Positions 9,639 to 20,015 of a DNA stretch of 64,000 bases are shown here, piece after piece. The stretch is from contig WNNJ02003078.1 of assembly GCA_012934845.2 (NCBI GenBank), positions 62,001 through 126,000 on the forward strand. Reading direction: 5' to 3'. The translations under genes were made by a program, and so were the position numbers. Source of the DNA: Pomphorhynchus laevis. Its lineage: Eukaryota > Acanthocephala > Palaeacanthocephala > Echinorhynchida > Pomphorhynchidae. Below the pieces are notes generated by a model, which ran no database searches, was not told where the DNA came from, and saw only the letters and a list, made by a program, of their open reading frames with translations. Numbering within the stretch: the first letter of the stretch is position 1; each line of letters starts with the position of its first letter.

Positions 9639-10191
9639 ACAAACAAATATATCCTTTTTGAAAATCTTACAAAAGAAGACTCAGAAAGGTTAAGACGAGT
9701 AATACTCGCCCTATCCCTACCCAGCTAGAACCTATATCTAGTGCATCAGTATTCATTCGAGCGGGTCTGTCTGGCGGAAGCAGAGAGATTAGGGGGGTTG
9801 AGCAATCTTGTTAAGACATTGAGTTTTGTCGGAGTGGGATTGTATGAGCGACCTTTATAGGTAGTCGATACAATCGCGGTAGCTTGCAAAGAGAGGTAGG
9901 TATTAAATTTGGTAAGACTCTCATTTCTTATTCGGAGAAAGTGTTGGATAGCCGCCTGAAAGAGGGTCACTTTGATCGAATCAAAGTAAAACCTCTTTCG
10001 AAGCAACGTATCCTCCTCAATTCTCCAACGATGTAGGTCATGAGAGGTAGATAGAAGTTGGCGCGACTGCTCTGTACAAAGGGGTTTAAGCAACTACCTC
10101 GAGTGAAGCAGTAAAATGTCGAGGATTGAATCTGTTGACGTGCAAGTTCTGATTCACTAACCACCATATGGGACGGTGGTTTGTGAATAAG

Positions 10192-10814
10192 ATAACCGTT
10201 TCCAGGTCTGCGAAGTGCTGCGTTGTTCCAACGACCAGTTCTGTCGTTGAAGTCCCTAATTATCATGTATCAGAAAACCAATATCGTGACAAATTGTTGC
10301 AATTCTTAAAATTTTATTATTTAATGTATTATATTTTATATTATATGGTATGCATGAATGCTCATGCAAAAATATGTTTCTTGTAAATTTAAATATGTCA
10401 TCTTTACGATATAAATTAAAAGTAGTTTTAATTGATGTTAATTTAATGATCATAACAAGATATATACTTTCTTTATCATTAATATTGGTTTTATTAAGAA
10501 TGAGGCTACCCGGATAAATTTGTTCGCTTATTGAATAAAAATTGCTAGAATTAAATACACATATATTATCAATATATCGAAGCATATATTTCATATCTTT
10601 ATATAATTTAAATTTATTTTTTAAACAGTTATGAACAAATTCATATTCTATAAAGCTTAAAAATAAGTCAGCTATTATTAAGCTCGCATTACCACCCATT
10701 GGAACACCTTTTATTTGTCTAAATATAACCGTTTCTAGGTCTGCGAAGTGCTGCGTTGTTCCAACGACCAGTTCTGTCGTTGAAGTCCCTAAGTATCATG
10801 TATCAGAAAACCAA
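10192..10814. repeat. 90-bp direct repeat flanking a PLE piece
   Basis: The 90 bases at 10192-10281 recur at 10725-10814 with two differences. Between them is a minus-strand PLE RT piece (10282-10724). Either the PLE created an unusually long target duplication or a local rearrangement copied the segment. Confidence 0.8.
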
Positions 10815-11935
10815 CAAACCTACCTTTAAATAATTTTGATATATTTAAATATTTAAGGATTATAATAATTCCATTTCATCCATGTATTTATATTTACTTG
10901 ATGGTTTAATTTTTAGTTAGATATGCGTTATAGTTATTATAACATACATATGTATATCCTTTTCCGAATAAAAGATCAAATCTAGTAAAATACAAATATA
11001 GCTAATACAAATACGCTTTATACAAATCTAGCTAAATCTAGATTTGTATAAAGCGTACTAAAATCGTGCGTTTTATATTCTGATAATTTATTCCTTTTGT
11101 GTTCTTAAAATTCTTTGGTAAATTAATACTGAAATAGTGTTTTATACCAGTATTAATATCGATTACCTTACAATATTTTTTGAAGTGTGCTTTAATTACT
11201 TTAAGTAGTTTATTCATATAGGCAGAAAGTGGTTTTAATGTACATTTAAAAGCACTACATATGAACCTCAAGTTTTATTGGATTTTTATGTAATTTTGGA
11301 TTCCAATATGATTCCAATCACTACATTCATACGTTTTGTCTATATTTAAATAAGTATAATTAACTTCTTTAATCAGTATATCATAATAAAGCTATTTGTA
11401 TATGAAGACAAATTTATTACTAGCTTTATCAATAGTTGTTATTATATAGTTATGCTTTAATTTAGTAAGTTCTGTATACAGAACTTACTGTATGCTATGT
11501 TAAAGTGTGCTTTAAGTATTTTATTCATAAACTAAAAGTGGTTTTAATGTACATTTAAACGCACTACATATGAACCTAGGTTTTATTGGATTTTTATGTA
11601 ATTTTGGATTCCAATATAAGATAGATATAGTTTTATTATCTGATTCAACCTTTATACCATTTTTATCCATTACAGAACAGTGACTTGTAATAATTGTTTC
11701 TAAACTTAACTCGCTACGTTCATATGTTGAATTTACATTTAAATCATTATAATTAACTTCTTTCATCAGTATATCATAATAAAGCTTTTTGTACATGAAG
11801 ACAAAGTTATTACTTACTAGCTTTATCAACAGTTGTTATTATATAGTTATCCTTTAATAACTTATCCTTTAATAAATACGTGTTAAGGACGTATTTCATC
11901 TAATTAAATTTGATTATATTTTATTAACCAGTGAT
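10282..11935 (-). mobile_element. Penelope-like element, rearranged, minus strand
   Basis: Minus-strand pieces of the AT-rich PLE. 10256-10699 gives MGGNASLIIADLFLSFIEYEFVHNC...LRYIDNICVFNSSN. 11038-11271 gives RFICSAFKCTLKPLSAYMNKLLKVIKAHFKK. 11521-11829 repeats the earlier RT block VSNNFVFMYKKLYYDILMKEV...WNPKLHKNPIKPRFICSAFKC. The box KPRFICSAFKCTLKPL occurs twice (about 11230-11275 and 11530-11580), so part of the element is duplicated. The active-site box reads YIDN rather than YIDD. It is clearly dead. Confidence 0.7.
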
Positions 11936-12175
11936 TAATAAATTCTTGATTAAAACTACTTACAATTGCTGAAGATGACGCCAGCTAGGCATCGAAATAT
12001 TCGGTTAACTAATTTTTGTGATGGTTTTTGCCAGCTTTCTTCAAATTTAAAAGTACTAAATCATGTTTGCATTGACATTGTGAACAACGTTTAAACTAAT
12101 ATTATTATTCATTCAACAAATTACAAAAATTACAAAAATGTAATTTTAATAATTTTGAAAATATTCTTGATCGGT
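11936..12175 (+). other. PLE-terminus motif and AT-rich spacer
   Basis: No gene seen. At 11969-11997 CTGAAGA is followed by a short imperfect hairpin (GACGCC...GGCATC) and GAAA, the arrangement seen at other PLE ends here. The motif AAACTACTTACAATTGC at about 11954 resembles the 5' leaders of RLE-A copies. The rest is AT-rich spacer before the next RLE-A element. Confidence 0.4.
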
Positions 12176-14281
12176 AAGTACTTACAATCGTCCAGCGTTC
12201 AGATCGTCCAGCATTCATCTAGATCGAGCCCAGCTAGTTTGGGTTCTCACAAGAACTCCAAGTTACATTAAAAACAATGCTAAGAGGTAAGCCCAGCAGC
12301 GTGCGCAAATGTTGCGTGTGTAACGGTCCAGCTGCCAAGTGCAAGAGTTGTCAATACACAAAGCAGGGACGTTCCTGTGTGAATTGCTCAGCATCTTGTT
12401 GCTCGAACAGATCGAGTCAGCGTGTTGGGCTTCAAAATGGAATTTGGGCGTTCCTCTCGTTCACAATTGCACTAGCACTAAGCCTATTCCATTGCGTGAC
12501 CTATCAAGGAGAGAATCAAACTTATGCCGAGAAGGACCAAGTCTGAGCTTAAATGATTTTGATGACGCTATTCTTGTCGCTTACAAAGAAACGTCCAAGT
12601 GGTCGCCAAACCTCTATGTTTTACCGTTGTGCAATGCAAGTAATGAATTTATAACAATGTTGGCAGATTTCTATTCGACGGCTGCTTCTTCCATGAATGA
12701 TTTAAGGCAGATACTAATGACAGCCGTGATTTTCTCTAAAGTCATTTTGCAAAAAACTCCCACGTCAACGACATCGATTTGTAGATCGAATATTAGTCGC
12801 AGATTGTCCTTGTGGAGGGATCGTCGATTGAATGATTTATTGTGTGAAGCCCGTATATTGCAACGCGAGAGGGCGCTCCGTTCTCCTAGGCAGAATAGAA
12901 ACAAAAGTTGGGTGTCAACATTCTGCAGGTTGATGTAACAGGGCAAGACACGGTTAGCCATGACAGTTTTGGCCGACCCATTGAGTGAGTTTCGGATTTT
13001 GTCGCCAAATGAGATGGTGGAGAATAAAACTGTAAAGGAAAAACTGATTGAACTCTATTCCAGTGGTGGGTTAATCAATTACGAGGCAGTGTTGAAAGCC
13101 CTTTTGACCAATATCGTTGAACATCATCCAGTGCGTTTCTCTGGAATAACGCCATTGGACGTCGTCAAGGCTGTCCGTAGAACTAGAGGTGCTGCCTGCC
13201 CATCAGGTATGGATGCCTTTATGTAGCTTAGAATGCTCGAATCTTTTGGCGATAGTTCTAATAAGTTGGCTTCAAGTTTAACTGAGTTTACGATATCTAT
13301 TGCATTCAACAAGTACAACAAAATGATCTTGAAGCCTTCACGGTCAGCAGGCTAATACCACTTGACAAAAACCGGGAATTCGCCCGATTGGAATCGGTGA
13401 TGTTGCACGTAGAATAATTGGAAAGATCATAACTAGAAGAATTTCGTTAGATGTGCAGAAGACTGCTTTTCATATTCAACTAGCTGCAGGACAAAAATGC
13501 GGTGTGGAATCAGCCATACATCCACTAAAGGACCTTTTCAACGCTGGAGAATCGTCTTGCATATTGCAGTTGGATGCAAGGAATGCATTTAATTCGATAA
13601 ATCGAAAAGTCGCTCTTAAATACTTAGATTATGTTTGTCCTGCTTTGACGACGATTCTTACGAACATGTACAGCAGCAACCCTCTACTCTGGCTTGGTGA
13701 TGATGAGATACAATCTTGCGAAGGCTTTACACAAGGCGACCCACTGGCGATGATTGCCTTCAGTGTGTCTTCTATCCCATTAATCCAGAGAATTGAAATT
13801 GAAATTCCTGGTGTGTAGCAAATGTGGTTTGCGGATGACGCCCATTTCGTGCTGATGAGCTACTCAAAGTGTGGAACTTAATACGCAATATAGGCCCACA
13901 ATATGGGGCATAATATTTTTTGAATGAAAATAAGTGCCGATTGTTGGTGCACAAAGGTTGTCACCGAGAAGTTTCACGGTTGTTCGCTGAATCAAACTTA
14001 CATGTTGTGGATAACGGTCTACCAATTTTGGGATCTGTAATTGGAACGGAGGAATACGTATCGGAGTTTTTGTCCAGTAAGACAGCTAAGTGGATTACAA
14101 TAATCTTGAACCTAACTCAAGTTGCCAAGGAGAGTCCGCATATTGCATTTACTGCACTTACTCAATTTTTACAGTTTAGATGGAATTTCCTCCGGCGTAC
14201 ATGCACGTTGAATGAGTCTCAGCTGAAGTGCATTTCAAATGCTTTACGTAGAAATCTAACTCCTGCCATCCTGGGCACTTA
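12176..14281 (+). mobile_element. RLE-A LINE, 5' part (split by RLE-B insertion)
   Basis: A leader with AAGTACTTACAATCGTCCAGCG precedes an ATG at 12277. The N-terminal finger reads KCCVCNGPAAKCKSCQYTKQGRSCVNCSASCCSNR, homologous to the CxC-type finger of the copy at 60779. After frame changes come SKWSPNLYVLPLCNASNEFITMLADFYS and the RT (CGVESAIHPLKDLFNAGESSCILQLDARNAFNSINRKVALKYLDYVCP; EGFTQGDPLAMIAFSV; MWFADDA near 13822). The thumb runs to LTPAILGT at 14281. The frame is broken several times. The element resumes at 18759 on the other side of RLE-B, which shares the 13 bp TCCTGGGCACTTA. Confidence 0.85.
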
Positions 14282-14357
14282 AATACACTAGGATTTCAAC
14301 ACGATACTGTAAATTAAAAATTACAAGTCATCATTAGTAACTACATATTGCTGCTCT

Positions 14358-15476
14358 TCATCTTTTTATCAATTGTGATGGGCTCGCGAAACTCGGAGGT
14401 TTCGTTCCGTCCGAGTCCACGCGTTGATTGTACTGCAACTCAGTTACTGCCGGGTTTTGTCCTGAAGACCGCATCCCGATTAGTTCCGGACTGATCAGTC
14501 TATTGAGGTCTCCATTGATCACCTTTAAGTGTGAACCGGCTGCGTCGTATCTGTTTGTGGGGTCTCTGGATTCGTGAAGATCGTTATCGCATTCGGATAA
14601 GTTTGACGAAGTAGGAGAAGCGCGATCGTTGCCGAAAATCTTGTCATCCCCGCTAATTCCTGTTGCTTCTTCTGTATCAGCGAGAGTATTGCCTGTTGGA
14701 TAGTCGAATGCCGGATCACATATCCCGAAGTTGCCGATCGCAGAGTGCGTATTGTCCAATGAGATGGAAGGGTTACACAATAATTGCGTGTAATTTTGTC
14801 CCTTATTGAAATCTGTATTCATTGTCCAGGTAGATGTGTCGTCTTCTTTTCCACAATCACCAAGCGATGTCCTTACTTGATTGTTGCCCACAAAATTGTA
14901 ACATTCATCAGCCTCGCTGTTTGAAATTTTTCGATCATGATACGAATTCATATTCCGAAGATTGCCTTCTTCATCGTGTCCATCGTGGTTTTCTTTCAGC
15001 AGCAGGCAACGCTCGTCGGTCTCAGGAACGTTAAGTTTAATTTGAGTTCTTATTCCCAGATCCACTGCACGTTGAACGGTTTTGACTGAACTGGTCGTCA
15101 GTAGAATTGGAGGGCTATTCGGGTATCGCACTTCGAGCTAACAGAACGAGTTTGAGTTGGCCGTTGTTAATTAAGCAACTGGATTTAGTAAAAAGTCTGT
15201 TCGATCACGTTGATTATTACAACCTTCCAGACGTGTGTCATCGCAAAAATGGTCTGTATGAGCCGTTCCGTTCTGGAACTCGACCATATCACATATGCCT
15301 TGGCTGAAAGTTCGAATCCTAGGTTCGGACGCTGACCTAGGTAGGCTTGTGAAGGGCTGTATATTGTCTAGCGAAGCTAGAATCGCTCTGGCGTTGTTAT
15401 GCATTAAGGCGATGGACGATCGTTGGAATAATCGAGCAGCAACGATGTTATATTTAATACCACTTGTTTTGCTCAT
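14358..15476 (-). pseudogene. RLE-B C-terminal extension, polar and acidic
   Basis: After the homopolymer slip the protein continues RMSKTSGIKYNIVAARLFQRSSIALMHNNARAILASLDN, the usual end of this RLE domain. It carries on for about 350 further codons with one stop near 15171. The tail (14358-15131) is rich in Ser, Thr, Asn, Asp and Glu, with no domain I recognise (for example RNMNSYHDRKISNSEADECYNFVGNN). Both parts are in the same frame, so this may be a family-specific extension rather than a separate gene. The remaining RLE-B copy in this window stops before this region, so I cannot confirm conservation. Confidence 0.5.
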
Positions 15477-15513
15477 GCGGCCAGCAATACGCCGGATGAC
15501 GTTAAGGCCGGCA

Positions 15514-16870
15514 TCATTCCACCCCCCCCAAAAAAAAACACTCGATTACTGCCGGTGTGAACTTGTATCCGGCTGCTTCCATTCTTGACCGATATTTACG
15601 ATCTTTCACATTGTTGGCATAAGCCGCCGCTGCTGCCCCTCCACTTGCGCTCGCGATATCTACGTATGCAACTTGTTGTGGGTGCGTGACTGCGAAGTCA
15701 ATCGCTTCAGGAGGATCACCGTATATTAGAATATCGGCCGGGCGCTCTTTTACATCAGTCAATAACCCCCGGACCTCCAGGCCAACGTGCATACGTGCAG
15801 ACTGGGCCGCTTCATAGATGACGTCTCTTATGCCATCGTGCCTCAACCCGCGATGACCACCATATTGGCAGGTAAGGGCGTGAAAACCCAGAAGGTCGGT
15901 ATCGGAATAGCATCGCCCACACTTATAATTAGGAGGGAAAATCGCTAAACCTAACCACATGCGGCAGAGAACGCAGAATTGTGGTGGGGTTAGATCTAGA
16001 GCTTGGCTAATGCTAGGCGTAACCTGAAGCCATGACGCAGCTTTCGAACAGGCTGTCGCACGTAATCTGGCCTAATCCAGATTGTTGGATTCCTCAAGCA
16101 GGCGATCGAAGCGCAAACGGTCAATGTGGAAGGACGTTGTGGAACCGTCGGAGCAAATATGTTGGAGGTTATCTTTCACAGTCAATACTGACAATTCTGA
16201 CAATGCTCCCTCAAACCCGACATATTGGTTAGGTTCTCTGGACGAAATCTCGGAGACAGCTCGGACACTCTTGACAAACGCGTTGCTTGAATGAATTGTA
16301 GTATTTCTGAGACCGAAACCACCTAAGCGGAAGGGTAGTAAAGCCTGAATCTTAGCAGAGACAGTTAACTGTGAGGCTGTTAAATTTTCAAAAGCTTTCA
16401 TGATAACATCATCAAAAGCCTGTGTGAACCCTCTTAGTGTTAATGGTGAAATGGTGCGCATTAGATGACCAATCTTGGAGGCGGACACACAGTGTCTTAG
16501 GAGAAGGTAGGCCGACTGGGGATCTGGCAAGTTTGCAATGACTTTAATTTCTTTCGTGAGCCTTGGTAACAAATCCCTGAGCAAGACGTCTTAGATAAAG
16601 TCAGTTGAGCCAATTGGTGACCTAAACAGCTGAAAATTGCCTGTAGTGTTGTTAGCCGGAGATGAGTGGCAGAGGTTTGAACAAATTTGAATCGCGTCCG
16701 GCACGCCGATAATTTCGGTTTTTGACCAATTAAGATGAAGTTTGAGTGTGAGGAAGTCAATACTCAAGGTGTTGAGGGACTGAGCGATTGCCTGTGGACT
16801 TCCACCGATTATCCCATCATCCAAATACCATTGATTGTATACAATGCCAGGGATATTCGAGATTTTCGAG
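15514..16870 (-). pseudogene. RLE-B RT thumb, zinc knuckle and endonuclease
   Basis: Continues the RLE-B protein in shifted frames. It has YNQWYLDDGIIGGSPQAIAQSLNTL (catalytic YLDD) near 16800-16850, then the thumb LPDPQSAYLLLRHCVSASKIGHLMRTI...LRGFTQAFDD...ALLPFRLGGFGLRN (16072-16584). Next come CGRCYSDTDLLGFHALTCQYGGHRGLRHDGIRDVIYEAA (CxxC-H-C knuckle) and RPADILIYGDPPEAIDFAVTHPQQ (endonuclease signature with two aspartates) at 15514-15960. A run of C then A at about 15523-15539 marks the next frame change, probably a homopolymer slip. Confidence 0.75.
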
Positions 16871-16886
16871 ATTGTGTTTTGAATCG

Positions 16887-18368
16887 CTAACGAAAAAGCA
16901 TTGGAGATAGCGAGTCGCCCAGTTGTACTCCCTCTGATGATAGTAAAGGTCTAAACTGACCAAATCGTAAGGGGGAAGGCGATTTTAAGCAGAAAGATAT
17001 CCACGAAGACAGCTCTGGAACATTACTATTAACGGCGGAAATGATTGATGATCTGCTAATACTATTAGAGGCGTTTGACAGGTCGACCTTAGCCCACACC
17101 CAATCGGGATCATTTGATCGACTATGATGAGTGCGAGAGACGTTATGAACAATCATATCTACTGCATTTCGTGAGGCAACTCCGAGTTGTGTGGGAGCAA
17201 AGAATGATGCGAAGCGGTTCCTTAAGCGAGAGCAGGCACACTTTGAACATAAGCGTCGTAACGTCTCACCCACCGCTACTGGTCGAATGCCTCCATCCTT
17301 TTTGGGGAGGCCGAAAATATTTGCGCCTGCAATGAAGATAGCTAAAGAATTTGGAGCAGAACCTGAAAGTAGGTGATTGACTAGATGGGTGAGTGTGTCC
17401 AGCAAATTACCGCCGGAATCGGCCTCAATCATATCGTGAAGATGTTCTGACCTGAGTGCAAAACAACCTGGACCGGTTGACGAAGGAAATGACTCAATTG
17501 CCCGCAAAACCGTGATTCGATCAACGTTGAGTGGTCGAGTGTGTGAACGCAACAACGCCGGTAAGTCTCCCAAAGCGACTCCATGTTGAGAACAAACTCT
17601 CTGTGATGACGGGTGCAGAAGCTCTAGTTTACGACGTGTGTCAGTTGATGGGGAAGCCAGCCCTGTAGAAGCTAGCCTTTGAACCGCTTTCCTGAAATTC
17701 CCGCGTCTAGTCAATGATATTGCTGCGGATATATGGTTGGAAGCTGTAGGGTTATCTGGCGTGACTATAAGACGTAGTTCCGAAGCGATTTCATCGAAAG
17801 TAGCATTACTAAATTTATTCAAGCGTTGGAGTATCAGTTTTGCAGAGTCCGGGCGAGATCTGTTTAGGACCTTATTCGACGCGCTGAGGTGAAAGCAGAT
17901 TTTCGCCATGATTAGAAAGCGATCCCATGATGCCGTGTCGTTTTGACGTAGAGCCTGCTTTATTAAGTCTGTAAACATCGCAGCCGCTCTAGCCCTCGTC
18001 TTCCTAGGGAGGCGGAAAATGGAAGACGCTTTGTGACTCCATACATCGTTGACAATACCAAGAGCCGACGCTGATGTGCATTTTATTATAACATCGTGAG
18101 GAGGGATGTAAGTGACGGACCCTGGATCTTCATGGCAAGAGTGCAAGGAAATCTGATCGCTGACACCGTTCGTGACGGTGTTCGGGATACTCATGCCCGA
18201 GCCAGCACATCGTGCACCATTGTGTTTATGGTATCTCAATTTACCAGTGCAATTGATAGTAATGACGCGAAGACATGTTAGACAAAGCTGTTTCGTCATT
18301 GATAATTGGTTTCGTTTTGCACTTGATGACGAATATCCTTTTAAGATATTTTCGGTGTTAATCATCAA
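16887..18368 (-). CDS. RLE-B polyprotein: N-terminal region and RT
   Basis: 493 codons. The N-terminus has a possible finger, LCLTCLRVITINCTGKLRYHKHNGARCAGSG (C..C...H....C). A helical region RAAAMFTDLIKQALRQND...FLIMAKICFHLSAS follows, then the RT: FPSSTGPGCFALRSEHLHDMI, LPKKDGGIRPVAVGETLRRLCSKCA, PTQLGVASRNAVDMIVHNV, WAKVDLSNASNSISR (motif A), SSEGVQLGDSLSPMLF (motif B). The KDGGIRPxAVGExLRRLxSK box is characteristic of a broad RT lineage with C-terminal RLE domains. Motif A reads NASNS where the fragment at 32591-33262 has NAFNT, a possible inactivating change. The catalytic WYLDD is just past the end, near 16830. Confidence 0.8.
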   Translation of the reverse strand: MMINTENILKGYSSSSAKRNQLSMTKQLCLTCLRVITINCTGKLRYHKHNGARCAGSGMSIPNTVTNGVSDQISLHSCHEDPGSVTYIPPHDVIIKCTSASALGIVNDVWSHKASSIFRLPRKTRARAAAMFTDLIKQALRQNDTASWDRFLIMAKICFHLSASNKVLNRSRPDSAKLILQRLNKFSNATFDEIASELRLIVTPDNPTASNHISAAISLTRRGNFRKAVQRLASTGLASPSTDTRRKLELLHPSSQRVCSQHGVALGDLPALLRSHTRPLNVDRITVLRAIESFPSSTGPGCFALRSEHLHDMIEADSGGNLLDTLTHLVNHLLSGSAPNSLAIFIAGANIFGLPKKDGGIRPVAVGETLRRLCSKCACSRLRNRFASFFAPTQLGVASRNAVDMIVHNVSRTHHSRSNDPDWVWAKVDLSNASNSISRSSIISAVNSNVPELSSWISFCLKSPSPLRFGQFRPLLSSEGVQLGDSLSPMLFR

Positions 18369-18748
18369 TAATCTCTGTTTGAAGAAGGATTTGCTACCAG
18401 GTGAAATTGTATCGTTGTTCGAAATCAGCAGTAGATTTTTGTATCTACTTTATATTGTAATTTGATGGAATTTTGTATTCCAAAAGCAATTGTATGTTTA
18501 TTAGAAACCAAAAATTTTTAAGGTCAAAGAAACCACTTGATGACGAATATCCTTTTAAGATATTTTCGGTGTTAATCATCAATAATCTCTGTTTGAAGAA
18601 GGATTTGCTACCAGGTGAAATTGTATCGTCGTTCGAAATCAGCAGCAGATTTTTGTATCTACTTTATATTGTAATTTGATGGAATTTTGTATTCCAAAAG
18701 CAATTGTATGTTTATTAGAAACAAAAAATTTTTAAGGTCAAAGAAACC
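18321..18748. repeat. Two tandem 214-bp units at the RLE-B 5' end
   Basis: 18321-18534 and 18535-18748 are near-identical direct repeats starting ACTTGATGACGAATATCC. They lie at the 5' end of the minus-strand RLE-B element, covering its leader and the first codons. Tandem 5' units are known in some LINEs as promoter repeats; that role here is inferred. Confidence 0.8.
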
Positions 18749-18758
18749 AAAAAAATTT

Positions 18759-19925
18759 TCCTGGGCACTTACGTGGACGAAAGGCTCGAAAACATTATTC
18801 AGCTTCCCTTCCGATTTGGAGGTCTTGGTATTGCACTCCTTCATTGAAATATGGAAGTAGAGTATAATTGTTTGCGAGAGATGTGTAGATCTTTGTTGGA
18901 AGACGCCACAGGTGAAAACCTTATGCGGGCTCAGGAGGTTATAGCATCACGCTTACGTAGTGAAATGGAGGTGATTCATAGGTTGAACTTGTCAGCTGCC
19001 CAATTAATGTGTGAACCAGAATCCGTCATATTGGATTACTCCGCGTGAAAAGGCGCTTCGACATGGCTTTCGTCTAAACCCATCGTAAATCAGGGTCAGC
19101 TTTCAAATAAGCAGCAATTCCAGGATGCCGTGGAAGTGAGGTACGGTCTTCGACCGACAGACGTACCATCACAGTGTTCATGCGGAGAGAATTTCGATGT
19201 TACGCATTCATTGGCTTGCCAAAGTGGTGGTATGCCGACAATTCGTCAATATGTTATTCGTGATATTTTGGCGAATGAATGTCATACGTGTGTAGCAATG
19301 TTTCAATCGAGCCCGGCCCCCAGCCAGCTCCAAATTGACTCATTTTTGAGGCTCAAGGCACATCTACAGATATAGGAGCGCGTCTCGATATTGGTTGCAG
19401 CGGTCTCTCAGGTGATAAAACGGAGCGATCCTTATTAGACATTTGCATATTTAGTCACCTTGCTCCGTCATATTCATCGAAACCAATCTCGAATCACTTC
19501 CGTTATCACGAGCAGCGGAAATTTTCCAGGTACGGCGAAAGTGTCGAGAATGGAGAATGCTGTTTTCATTCCTGTGATTTTTGCAACAAATGGTGGAATG
19601 GGTCTATCCGCGTCAGTCCTTTTGAAACGAATTGCGATGCTATCTTCTTTGCGTCGATAATTTACGTACAATGAGAGCATTCGTTCTATTAAAACTAAAA
19701 TCGGTTTCGCCCTCGATAAGATGACCTTTGCCTGCATTCGGGGTGATCGTTCCACACGAGGGCATCCAATTCGACGTTGGACTGCATCGTAATTTTTTGT
19801 GTTTATCTAATAATATTATTAATTTTATAACTGGGCCCATTTGCGGGTAACCGTGAAATGTGTAATTTTCGAATAATTATGGAATAATAAAAGACAAAAA
19901 TGTAATTTAAAATTACACAAATTTA
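18759..19925 (+). mobile_element. RLE-A LINE, 3' part (after RLE-B insertion)
   Basis: Resumes at the target duplication as LGTYVDERLENIIQLPFRFGGLGIALLH, directly continuing the thumb broken at 14281. Then come LREMCRSLLEDATGENLMRAQ, WLSSKPIVNQGQLSNKQQFQDAVEVRYGLRPTD, the knuckle CSCGENFDVTHSLACQSGGMPTIRQYVIRDILA (RHN altered to RQY), and the RLE (GARLDIGCSGLSGDKTERSLLDICIFSHLAPSYSS) with stops. The basic end reads RSTRGHPI near 19756. The 3' UTR contains GGCCCATTTGCGGGTAACC at 19829-19847. The next sequence is the host FKBP gene's 3' flank. Confidence 0.8.
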
Positions 19926-19942
19926 TGTGAGAAAGTTTGAAA

Positions 19943-19960
19943 TCATTTATTTATTATTTT
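19943..19960 (-). terminator. Polyadenylation signals of the FKBP gene
   Basis: Overlapping AATAAA hexamers on the minus strand (TTTATTTATT on the plus strand), about 60 bases beyond the FKBP stop codon. Position and spacing fit a short 3' UTR for that gene. Confidence 0.6.
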
Positions 19961-20015
19961 ACAACTGTCATTCATACAATTTGAATATAAAAAACAACGC
20001 TTTCTATTTAGTAGT

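Larger units (their letters stand above)
9385..9653. repeat. 15-bp target duplication around small element A
   Basis: ACAAACAAATATATC occurs at 9385-9399 and again at 9639-9653, directly bounding the 239-bp element. The duplication shows that the short element inserted here by a staggered-cut mechanism. Confidence 0.85.
8992..10281 (-). mobile_element. Unassigned LINE fragment (EN to RT motif 1), minus strand
   Basis: On the minus strand, GDFNDRTGRWNN near 10220-10260 resembles the GDFN box of APE endonucleases. A low-similarity linker follows (9746-10200). Near 9000-9120 the reading TVTMLLASTSDVASINISKKVFMPKKKSCSYPKDMRPISIQNALV resembles the start of a LINE RT domain (the PK...P.DMRPISI box). 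The order fits a LINE running right to left. A small hammerhead-bearing element (9400-9638) is inserted in it and the PLE end at 8991 truncates it. Clade unknown; the similarity is by eye. Confidence 0.45.
14282..18758 (-). mobile_element. RLE-B LINE, complete at both ends, inserted in RLE-A
   Basis: A 4.5-kb minus-strand LINE bounded on both sides by TCCTGGGCACTTA (14269-14281 and 18759-18771), a 13-bp target duplication that also restores the host element's reading. From its 5' end (18758) it has two tandem 214-bp units, a leader-proximal ATG at 18368, an N-terminal region, an RT, a CxxC...H...C knuckle, an RLE domain and a long polar tail. Frame changes and stops interrupt it, so it is a complete-length but dead insertion. 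It is younger than the RLE-A copy it sits in. Confidence 0.85.
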
